Source of the DNA: Streptomyces sp. NBC_00483
Lineage (GTDB): Bacteria; Actinomycetota; Actinomycetes; Streptomycetales; Streptomycetaceae
NCBI RefSeq assembly: GCF_036013745.1
Contig: NZ_CP107880.1
Span: 1,116,001 to 1,180,000, forward strand
Reading direction: 5' to 3'
DNA length: 64,000 nucleotides
The position numbers were made by a program, and so were the translations under genes. Shown here piece after piece: positions 49,576-56,443 of this stretch (its first letter is position 1; every line of letters starts with the position of its first letter). The notes below the pieces were generated by a model. It saw nothing but the letters and a program-made list of their open reading frames with translations. It was not told the DNA's origin and searched no databases.

Positions 49576-50190
49576 GTGACAGCCAGAAATTCCTACCCCA
49601 AGGGGGTCGCCAAACGGGAGGAGATCCTCAAGGTCACCCTTGAGATCTTCGGCCGCGAGGGCGAGCGGAACACCACCCTGCGGATGGTCGCCAAGGAGAG
49701 TCGCATCAGCCTGACCGGGCTGATGCACTACTTCGAGTCCAAGGACCACCTGCTGACCGAGGTCCTGCGCGCCAACGACCGCGCGGCCGAGGTGCGTTTC
49801 CGCGACCCGGAGGCCGTGCACGATCCGGGCGAATTCCTGGCCAAGGCCCTGACGGTGAACGCCGCGAACGCCGCCCGCGTCCGGCTCTACGTCACCCTCG
49901 CCGCAGCCTCGACCGACCCGGCGCACCCGGCCCACACGTACTTCAGGGAACGCTTCGCACTACTGCGCGCCACGATCGCCGAGCACCTCGCGGCCGAGCA
50001 GCGGGCCGGCCGGGCGAACCCCGGCCTCGACCCGCGCTTCACCGCCTCAGCCCTCGTCGCCGCGACCGACGGCATCCAACTCCAGTGGCTGAGCGACCCC
50101 GACATCGACATGGCGGACCACGTCCGCGGGGTCTGGCGGATGCTCACGGCGTCGCCCGGCTCGGAGGATGCCGCCGCATCACGCACCTAG
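49576..50190 (+). CDS. TetR family regulator of the GH3/MFS unit
   Basis: 204 residues. DNA-binding region: EEILKVTLEIFGREGERNTT, SRISLTGLMHYFESKDHLL. The C-terminal domain is helical with a typical TetR_C pattern. GTG 49576 is the start; no Shine-Dalgarno is seen and the message may be leaderless. It is divergent from the MFS-GH3 genes with an inverted repeat between them. As with other sugar-linked TetR proteins, a sugar or glycoside may be the inducer. Confidence 0.85.
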   Translation: MTARNSYPKGVAKREEILKVTLEIFGREGERNTTLRMVAKESRISLTGLMHYFESKDHLLTEVLRANDRAAEVRFRDPEAVHDPGEFLAKALTVNAANAARVRLYVTLAAASTDPAHPAHTYFRERFALLRATIAEHLAAEQRAGRANPGLDPRFTASALVAATDGIQLQWLSDPDIDMADHVRGVWRMLTASPGSEDAAASRT

Positions 50191-50212
50191 CACCCATCAC
50201 ACACGTAGCACT

Positions 50213-50821
50213 TCAGACACGATCGGCCACATCGTGGCCCGTAACCGCTCGGGCGTAGGCGCACAGAGCGGTGATCACTTCGGTGCGGGAGCGGCGGCCC
50301 GCGAGGATCTCCATCTGGTAGCCGTCCTCCATGGCGACGAAACTCGCGGCGAGCAGGCGCGGTGGGTCCTGAAGGGTGAAGTGCCCCTGGGCCTGCCCGA
50401 GGACCAGGATCCCCGAGTACACGGCGATCTGGCGTTCCGTCAGTGCGCTGTCGAGGGCCGCTGCCCTGGCGTCGCGCAGGCACCGTGGCCAGTACTCGAA
50501 GAGCAGCCGGGTCAGCGTGTCGTCGGAACCGCTGGCGACGCCCATGTCGATGCAGGCCGCGAGTTGGTCGCGTGCGTCGGTGAAGCGGTTCGCCGCGCGT
50601 TCTCGTTCCTGGCTGTAGCGCTCGATGGCCTGTTGGTAGGCCGCGTGGACCAGGGCGTCCAGGTCGCCGTAGTAGAGCACCGCGGCCGGGGTGACCCCCG
50701 CTTCGTCCGCGATGTCGCGCAGCCGCAGGCCCTCGAGCCCGCGCGCCACGAGGGCGCGCTCCACCGCTCTGCCCAGCTCGGCCCGGCGGGCCTCCTTGCT
50801 GCTGCCCTTCCTCGCGGCCAC
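50213..50821 (-). CDS. TetR family regulator of the permease/nitrilase unit
   Basis: 202 residues. The helix-turn-helix is LGRAVERALVARGLEGLRLR and AGVTPAAVLYYGDLDALVHA; the C-terminal domain has the BetI-like TetR_C_6 look (SFVAMEDGYQMEILAG). GTG 50821 is the start. The gene is convergent with the previous TetR (22-base gap) and divergent from an APC permease and nitrilase. Inverted half-sites CGCAGATTTAA/TTAAATCTGCG lie between the divergent starts. Confidence 0.86.
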   Translation of the reverse strand: MAARKGSSKEARRAELGRAVERALVARGLEGLRLRDIADEAGVTPAAVLYYGDLDALVHAAYQQAIERYSQERERAANRFTDARDQLAACIDMGVASGSDDTLTRLLFEYWPRCLRDARAAALDSALTERQIAVYSGILVLGQAQGHFTLQDPPRLLAASFVAMEDGYQMEILAGRRSRTEVITALCAYARAVTGHDVADRV

Positions 50822-50847
50822 ACCGTTCCCCTCGCCGTTCTGTTGTA

Positions 50848-50909
50848 CGCAGATTTAACGATAGCCCGGCACCTATTGACGGGACAACGACCCACGTCTT
50901 AAATCTGCG
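50848..50909. promoter_or_regulatory. inverted 11-base half-sites between TetR and permease
   Basis: CGCAGATTTAA (50848-50858) and TTAAATCTGCG (50899-50909) are exact reverse complements separated by 40 bases. The second one continues to TTTAA, so TTAAA-TCTGCG-TTTAA is a smaller dyad on its own. They are likely two operators of the TetR protein, each near one of the two promoters. Confidence 0.62.
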
Positions 50910-50939
50910 TTTAACAAACCTGCGGCTTACGGAGGCACC

Positions 50940-52439
50940 ATGCCCAACCCGACCGACGCCGAGGCCAGAACGGAATCCGCGCCCGCCCGGGACAAGGGAT
51001 TGCGCGGCGGCGCGGTGGGCCTGCTCGCCTCGGTCACCCTCGGACTGTCCTGTGTCGCCCCGGCGTACAGCATCGCCGTGACCCTCGGCTTCGTGACCCT
51101 GACCGTCGGCCATCTCGCGCCGGCCGCACTGCTGCTGGGCTTCGTGCCGATCCTGCTCACCGCGTTCGCCTTCCGTGAGCTGAACCGCGAGATGCCGGAC
51201 TGCGGCACCACCTTCGTGTGGACCACGCGCGCGTTCGGGCCTCTGACCGGCTGGCTCGCCGGCGGTTGGGTGGTGCAGATCGCCACGTTCATCGCGATGA
51301 CGGCCCTCTCCCAGGTCGGCGCCACCTACCTCCTCCAACTGCTCGGCCTGCACGCACTCGCCGACAGCGGTACCGCCGTGGCGATCACGGCGGTGGTTCT
51401 CCTGGCGGCGGTCACCTCGATCGCCTACCGGGGTCTGCACCTCGCAGCGTCCGTCCAATACGTGCTGCTCGGGCTGCAGTTGGCCGCCCTGCTCGGCTTC
51501 GGCGCCGCCGCCTTCGCCCGCCACGGCGCCGTCACCCCGTCCCTGTCCTGGCTCAACCCCTTCGCCGTCGACGGCTTCGGCCCGCTCGCCGAGGCGGTCA
51601 TGCTGTGCCTGTTCATCTACTGGGGCTGGGACGCGCTGATCACCGCGAACGAGGAGACCCGCGACGGGGAACGCGTCGCGGGCCAGGCCGCCGTCATCTC
51701 CACCCTCGTACTCCTCGGGACCTACCTGTTCACCGCCTTCGCGGCGATCAGCTTCGCCGGGACCGGCACCGGCGGGACCGGGCTCGGCAACCCCGACAAC
51801 GCCGCCGACGTCCTGTCCACCCTGGCCCCGCCGGTCCTCGGCACGGCACTGGCCAAGGTGATGCAGCTGGCCGTCTGCGTGTCCGCGGTCTCCGCCCTGC
51901 TCACCAGCCTCGTCGGCTCCTCGCGCGGCACCCTGTCCATGGCCGCCCACGGCGCCCTGCCCGCGGCCTTCGCCCGAGTCCACCCCAGGCACCGCACCCC
52001 CGGCTTCGGCACCGTGTTCATCGGCGCGACGGCCGCCTGCCTCCTCGTCGTACTCACGCTCGTCTCCACCGACTTCCTCGGCGACGCCATCCTGTGCATC
52101 GGACTGCTGATCGCCTGCTACTACGGCACCACCGCGCTCGCCTGCGTCTGGTACTTCCGGGGTCGCCTGCGCGACTCGCCCCGCGACCTGCTGCTGCGCG
52201 GGGTCCTGCCCCTGCTCGGCGGGCTGATGATGCTGGCAGCCTTTGCCCGCAGCGCCCACGACATGTACGACCCGGCCTACGGCAGTACGTCCTTCCACGG
52301 CATCGGCGGAGTCTTCCTCCTCGGCGCCGGCACCATCGTCACCGGCGTCCTGGCCCTGGCCGTCGTCCGCACCCGCTTCCACCGCTTCTTCCGCGACGGC
52401 CGCACCACGGTCGCCGAACTCACCATCACCGAGGACTGA
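50940..52439 (+). CDS. APC family amino-acid/amine permease
   Basis: 499 residues with 12 predicted helices. The APC signature in helix 1 is GLLASVTLGLSCVAPAYSIA, followed by FRELNREMPDCGTTFVWTTR at helix 2-3 and YWGWDALITANEETRDGE in the cytoplasmic loop. These features match transporters of amino acids, polyamines or related amines. GGAGG lies 5 bases before ATG 50940. The nitrilase gene starts 7 bases after its stop, so both are on one transcript. The transported compound is probably the nitrilase substrate or a precursor. Confidence 0.88.
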   Translation: MPNPTDAEARTESAPARDKGLRGGAVGLLASVTLGLSCVAPAYSIAVTLGFVTLTVGHLAPAALLLGFVPILLTAFAFRELNREMPDCGTTFVWTTRAFGPLTGWLAGGWVVQIATFIAMTALSQVGATYLLQLLGLHALADSGTAVAITAVVLLAAVTSIAYRGLHLAASVQYVLLGLQLAALLGFGAAAFARHGAVTPSLSWLNPFAVDGFGPLAEAVMLCLFIYWGWDALITANEETRDGERVAGQAAVISTLVLLGTYLFTAFAAISFAGTGTGGTGLGNPDNAADVLSTLAPPVLGTALAKVMQLAVCVSAVSALLTSLVGSSRGTLSMAAHGALPAAFARVHPRHRTPGFGTVFIGATAACLLVVLTLVSTDFLGDAILCIGLLIACYYGTTALACVWYFRGRLRDSPRDLLLRGVLPLLGGLMMLAAFARSAHDMYDPAYGSTSFHGIGGVFLLGAGTIVTGVLALAVVRTRFHRFFRDGRTTVAELTITED

Positions 52440-52446
52440 CACACCC

Positions 52447-53328
52447 ATGCGCACGCTCGCCATCGCCGCCGTCCAAACCACCCCCGTGCCCCACGACCTC
52501 GAAGCGACCTGGCAGCGCTTCGCCGACCAGGTCCGGTCCACCCGCGACCTGTTCCCCCACGTACAACTCGTCGTCGTCCCCGAGCTGTTGCTCGCCGCCG
52601 AGGGCGCACTGCTCCAGCCGGCCCCTGACGACTGGATGGAGCAGGCCGCGGTCACGGTCCCGGGCCCGCTCACCGACCGGATCTGCGCCCTGGCCGTGGA
52701 GACCGGCCTGTGGCTGATCCCGGGAAGCGTGTACGAGCGCGCCGAGGACGGGCACATCTACAACACCGCTCTGGCCATCTCCCCGGAGGGCGAGATCGCC
52801 GCCCGCTACCGCAAGGTCTTCCCGTGGCAGCCGTACGAGAAGACCACCCCCGGCCACGAGTTCACGGTCTTCGACATCCCCGGCGCCGGTCGCGTGGGCC
52901 TGGCCATCTGCTACGACGGCTCGTTCCCCGAGACGGTGCGCCAACTCGCCTGGCTGGGCGCGGAGATCGTCATCCAGCCCACCCTCACCCCCACCCGCGA
53001 CCGGGAGATGGAACTGGTCTGCGCCCGCGCCAACGCCTGGACCAACCAGGTCTACGTCGTCAACGTCAACGCCGGTGACCCGGCCGGGGTCGGCCAGAGC
53101 GCCATGGTCGACCCGGAAGGCATCGTGCGCCAGCAGGCCGGCCCCGGCGAGGAGACCCTCGTCGACGTCCTCGACCTCGACACCGTCACCCGCGTACGCC
53201 GCTACGGCAGCGCCGGCATCAACCGCCCCTGGAGCCAGCTCGCCCGCTACGGAACGTCGGTGAAGCTCCCGATGTACGGCGGCGAAGGCATCCACACACC
53301 GGACTGGCTCAGGGACAAGGCCGTGTAA
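52447..53328 (+). CDS. carbon-nitrogen hydrolase (nitrilase superfamily amidohydrolase)
   Basis: 293 residues. The Glu-Lys-Cys triad is VVPELLL (Glu46), RYRKVFPW (Lys about 122) and AICYDGSFPE (Cys about 155). NTALAISPEGEIAARYRK and the C-terminal VGQSAMVDPEGIVRQQAG are typical. It hydrolyses an amide or nitrile, more likely an amide (aliphatic amidase or N-carbamoyl type). The frame is open upstream, but ATG 52447, 7 bases after the permease stop, fits coupled translation. TetR control is shared with the permease. Confidence 0.9.
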   Translation: MRTLAIAAVQTTPVPHDLEATWQRFADQVRSTRDLFPHVQLVVVPELLLAAEGALLQPAPDDWMEQAAVTVPGPLTDRICALAVETGLWLIPGSVYERAEDGHIYNTALAISPEGEIAARYRKVFPWQPYEKTTPGHEFTVFDIPGAGRVGLAICYDGSFPETVRQLAWLGAEIVIQPTLTPTRDREMELVCARANAWTNQVYVVNVNAGDPAGVGQSAMVDPEGIVRQQAGPGEETLVDVLDLDTVTRVRRYGSAGINRPWSQLARYGTSVKLPMYGGEGIHTPDWLRDKAV

Positions 53329-53563
53329 CGACTCCGCCGCGCCCCGCCCCACCACACACCGGACGGCCTCGTCGATCTCAGCCACCCAAAGGTCGGCGCC
53401 CTACGCTCCACCCCATGCACCTCGAAAACACAGGTGCCAGGGGGGGGGGTGGCGTGTTCGGGATCATCGGGCCCACCGCCCACGCCGGCGGGCCCGATGG
53501 TGTCCCCCGTGCCGTTCGGAAACTCGTCGCAACCCCTCTCCCGGTCGTTCCAGGACACGAGAA

Positions 53564-53587
53564 AGGGGCCGTTCGAAAACGGCCCCT
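53564..53587 (-). terminator. rho-independent terminator of the tRNA-Pro locus
   Basis: AGGGGCCGTT and AACGGCCCCT make a perfect 10-base stem with a four-base loop. On the minus strand it is followed by TTTCTC and lies 28 bases beyond the 3' end of the tRNA fragment, the usual place for a tRNA terminator. Confidence 0.75.
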
Positions 53588-53615
53588 CATCTGCGACGTT
53601 CGATCGTTCGAACTG

Positions 53616-53666
53616 TCGGGACGACAGGATTTGAACCTGCGACCCCTTGACCCCCAGCAAAGTGCG
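53616..53666 (-). other. 3' half of tRNA-Pro(GGG): attachment-site remnant
   Basis: Read on the minus strand, the anticodon loop TGGGGG, the stem base TCAAGGGG, the TpsiC arm GCAGGTTCAAATCCTGT and the acceptor end CGTCCCGA are intact and match tRNA-Pro(GGG) of actinomycetes. Upstream only GCACTTTG resembles the anticodon stem (CACTTGA), and the D-arm and 5' acceptor strand are absent. So this is not a functional tRNA. It is the displaced 3' end left by an element that integrated into tRNA-Pro; pSAM2 and relatives are known to use the 3' end of this gene. The element should lie to the right. Confidence 0.8.
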
Positions 53667-53995
53667 ATGTTCCCTCGCGAGACCTTGAAGGATGTGACGC
53701 GCTCTCACGCGCGGTCAACGAACGATGAGTTGCTCTTCGCGAACATCACACGCAGCATGTCGCCACTAGGCGCTCAGTGCACCCGTCGGGCGCTATGAGC
53801 GGACGTACGGCGCTGTTGCGTACCGGGTTCCGGCTCGTCGCCCATGCGGGAAGTCCGCCTCGGTCGCCCCGGCGTGACACTGCATCCGCCAGGAGAGCTC
53901 AACGGCGCCCCACGAGCGCTCCGCGTGCCGTAGTTGCCCGAGCAACGCATAGGGGTTGGCCCGCACGAGAGACAAGATCCTGACCGCGTCGGGAC
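53667..53995. other. gene-poor DNA at the element edge with a minus-strand coding scrap
   Basis: No intact gene. The minus strand between about 53793 and 53995 reads SPDAVRILSLVRANPYALLG and WGAVELSWRMQCHAG without a start. It looks coding-like but no family is recognised. Short G/C hairpins near 53692-53707 are weak. Confidence 0.35.
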
Positions 53996-54480
53996 TCAGT
54001 CGTGCAGGACGGTGACAGTTCGACCCGACGGGGTGACGGCCTCGGCGACCGTGGTGCGTTCGGTGATAGGCGCGGCCGTGGGGCGCTGGTCGAAGACGCG
54101 AGGATACCGGTGTCGAGACCGAGTCGGTCGAGGTAGGCGTCGAGCTGGGCCAGCCCCTCCGGTACGGGATCGGGGCACCCCTCGCGCCGGACCTTGAGCT
54201 CCATCGCCTCGCGCTGCCAGGCACGGCTGCCGTCCGGTGCGGTGTAGGGCTGGCGGACCAGGAGGTCGATCGGCCGCGGCCGACGCCGTGCTCGCGGTCG
54301 ATGTAGCCTCCCCCGTTCACGATGCGGTGCAGGTAGGCCATCATGATCAGCTGCGGTGCGACCTCGTGGTACGACGAGGACTTCGCCAGGAACTCGCCGT
54401 GCTCCTTCCAGAAGGCGACGAAGCCGTCGAGCAGGCGGGGGAAGTCGAGCCTGCCGCCGGGGGAGTTTGAAGCTGCGGGG
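53996..54480 (-). pseudogene. frameshifted AAA-ATPase-like protein with PD-(D/E)xK nuclease domain, C-terminal part
   Basis: Three frames read one protein. First DFPRLLDGFVAFWKEHGEFL, SSYHEVAPQLIMMAYLHRIV and NGGGYIDREHGVGRGR; then, after a shift near 54277, IDLLVRQPYTAPDGSRAWQR, EAMELKVRREGCPDPVPEGL and AQLDAYLDRLGLDTG; then, after a second shift near 54105, VFDQRPTAAPITERTTVAEA and TVLHD before TGA 53996-53998. It matches AAA-ATPase-like proteins with a C-terminal nuclease domain (GxGRIDLL and the ELK motif are its catalytic Asp and Lys). The ATPase part is missing. Probably dead cargo of the element. Confidence 0.7.
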
Positions 54481-54566
54481 TTCGTCGGTGATCACTTCCT
54501 GGGTGCGGTCACCGAGGATCCGGCCGAGCGTGGGGTGCCCACACGCGAGGCGTTCGCGGCCTGGCA

Positions 54567-55167
54567 GTGAGACTTCACCCGCCCGCCCCCGACTACACCG
54601 ACACCCTCCCTCCCCTGACCACCGCGCTCCCGCCCGGATCCGCCTTCGCCCTGGACGACCTCGACGCCCTGGCCCGCGACACTGCCCGGCGCGCACGCCG
54701 GCTCGCCGACGGGCACACCGCCTCCCTCACCTGCCCCCGGTCGACGACGCCATACGTCTGTCGGCGGCCGGGATCAGCGAGCAGTGGTTCCAACGGCTCG
54801 TCGTCGCCTCCGGGTCTGCCCCGGCACAGTTCGCCCACCTGGTGCGTGGCCCGCGCCACGGCAGACGCGCGGAGTGGCCGTCGCCCGCGCACCGTCCACC
54901 CCGGACCGCGCCGCCATGGCCGCCGCCCACACCGCGCTTGCCGACCCCGACACCACCGTGGACCTACGCACCTGGCGCAACCGTCTCACCGCCGACGCCG
55001 AGGACGCCCAGATCCGCCTCGGACCAGACAGCCGCTGGCACCCCTACCGCCGCGAAGGCCACGGAGTCCCCGCCACCAGCGACGCCACCGCCACCTTCCT
55101 CGCAGCCCGCACGGCCGGTGTGGCAGGCAGTGGCGAGGCGTACGGAGCAGCGGGGTCGTACGCCTGA
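54567..55167 (+). pseudogene. frameshifted hypothetical protein gene
   Basis: The first frame from GTG 54567 reads LHPPAPDYTDTLPPLTTALP and LDALARDTARRARRLADGHT; a second frame continues VDDAIRLSAAGISEQWFQRL and APAQFAHLVR; a third reads GVAVARAPSTPDRAAMAAAH, TWRNRLTADAEDAQIRLGPD and WHPYRRE. The shifts are near 54728 and 54868. Codon use is even through the three parts, so it was one gene of at least 200 codons. I do not recognise the family. The two shifts make a functional product unlikely. Confidence 0.55.
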
Positions 55168-55295
55168 TGCGGATACGCATGCCCCGCCTCCCGCCCGGCT
55201 AATAGCCTTCGTTACGGGGGCGGCCGGCCGTGTGTAACGCCTCCCCCGCACCGTCCGCCCCACACTCACAACCGCCCTGAAGGAACGCGCCACTC

Positions 55296-55985
55296 ATGGT
55301 CAAGCACGGCTCCGTTTCCCGCTCCACCGCGTCCGCTCCCACCGGCACGGTCCACCGCCTCAAGATCACCTTGGAGGGGGTGAAGCCCCCGTTGTGGCGC
55401 CGCGTCATCGTCCCGTCGCACCTCACCCTCGGCTCACTCCACGACGTGATCCAGACGGCGTTCGGCTGGGGCGGCAGCCACCTGCACGACTTCCGCGAAC
55501 CTGCCCGCCGAGGCCGCCGCTGGGCACCCGCCGAATACCTCGAGGACGGGCTCACACTCGGCCTTCCCGGAGAGCCACAGGACCTGGACGAGGAAGCCTG
55601 GACGCTGGCCGAAGCCCTGTCGGCCGAGCGCAACACCCTGCGCTACACGTACGACTTCGGCGACGACTGGCGGCACACCGTCACGGTCGAGCAGATCCGC
55701 CCGGCAGGCCCGGACGACACCGGCCGCGCGCGCTGCACCGGCGGTCGGCGGGCCATGCCGTACGCCGAAGACATCGGCGGCTCCTGGGTCCTCGACATCG
55801 CCCTGGCACGCTACGCGGCGGGCGAGCGCCCGCACGGCACCCGGCACGGACGCGGACGCCAGGCCTGGACCGAGTACGACGACCCGACCGACGAACTCCT
55901 CGCCGAGTGGCGCGCCCACGGCTTCGACCCAGCCGCCTTCGACGCCGCCGAGACGGACCGGCAGCTCTCGCACATGACACTGTGA
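55296..55985 (+). CDS. plasmid pRiA4b ORF-3 family protein
   Basis: 229 residues. Signature features are LKITLEGVKPPLWRRVIVPS, TLGSLHDVIQTAFGWGGSHL, HDF and LRYTYDFGDDWRHTVTVEQI, and the C-terminal CTGGRRAMPYAEDIGGSW (in place of the usual ACPPED). The family is often found on mobile elements and near insertion sequences; its function is unknown. There is a 14-residue unconserved N-terminal tail. It overlaps the next small frame by GTGA. Its presence supports a mobile origin for this region. Confidence 0.85.
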   Translation: MVKHGSVSRSTASAPTGTVHRLKITLEGVKPPLWRRVIVPSHLTLGSLHDVIQTAFGWGGSHLHDFREPARRGRRWAPAEYLEDGLTLGLPGEPQDLDEEAWTLAEALSAERNTLRYTYDFGDDWRHTVTVEQIRPAGPDDTGRARCTGGRRAMPYAEDIGGSWVLDIALARYAAGERPHGTRHGRGRQAWTEYDDPTDELLAEWRAHGFDPAAFDAAETDRQLSHMTL

Positions 55986-56443
55986 ACCGGCGCGCGGTCC
56001 ACACCGGCCAGGACGGCGGCGTCGATCTCGCCGGCGTCCTGGGCGCACTCCTGGCGGGCAGGTCGCTGGTGGTGTCGCCCGTCCGCATCGCCGACGAAGC
56101 CGAACGGGCGGCAGAGTTGCGTTCGGCGCCCCTCATGGCCGCCGCGCTACGCCTCGCCGCCCGGTGCGGGCGCGAACGTCCCGCACTGGCCCGGAAGAGC
56201 GTCCTGCGCCCCGCCTGCTATCAGCGGAACAAGGTGAGTTGCTCGTCCTCCGGTGCCTGTGCCAGGCCGGGCTCTTCCGCGAGTTCCGGATCCACGCTCA
56301 TCGACTCGGTGTCCGCGACCTCTGAAACCACCCCGAGCGCCGCCACCAGGTTCTGCTCTTCTTCCGTACGCTTCGGCTCGGCACCGGCCTCAGAGGCCTC
56401 CTCTCCGTCGTCGTCGGACTCCGTGACGGTGGGCAGAACGTAA
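55982..56443 (+). CDS. small ORF coupled to the ORF-3 gene and antisense to the PIWI gene's 3' end, doubtful
   Basis: GTG 55982 overlaps the stop of the preceding gene in the form GTGA, which suggests coupling. The first 80 codons read VDLAGVLGALLAGRSLVVSP, VRIADEAERAAELRSAPLMA and AALRLAARCGRERPALARKS, with good codon bias. From 56221 on it runs antisense to the pPIWI-RE gene and becomes serine-rich, an indication of a shadow. It is probably a real gene whose 3' end was cut off when the PIWI module arrived. Family unknown. Confidence 0.35.
   Translation: MNRRAVHTGQDGGVDLAGVLGALLAGRSLVVSPVRIADEAERAAELRSAPLMAAALRLAARCGRERPALARKSVLRPACYQRNKVSCSSSGACARPGSSASSGSTLIDSVSATSETTPSAATRFCSSSVRFGSAPASEASSPSSSDSVTVGRT

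Noticed and set aside
53440..53449. Run of ten G residues as a phase-variation tract
   Set aside because: It lies in non-coding DNA after the nitrilase gene with no gene or promoter in reach.
53616..53666. Functional tRNA-Pro
   Set aside because: The D-arm and the 5' acceptor strand are absent, so no complete cloverleaf can form.
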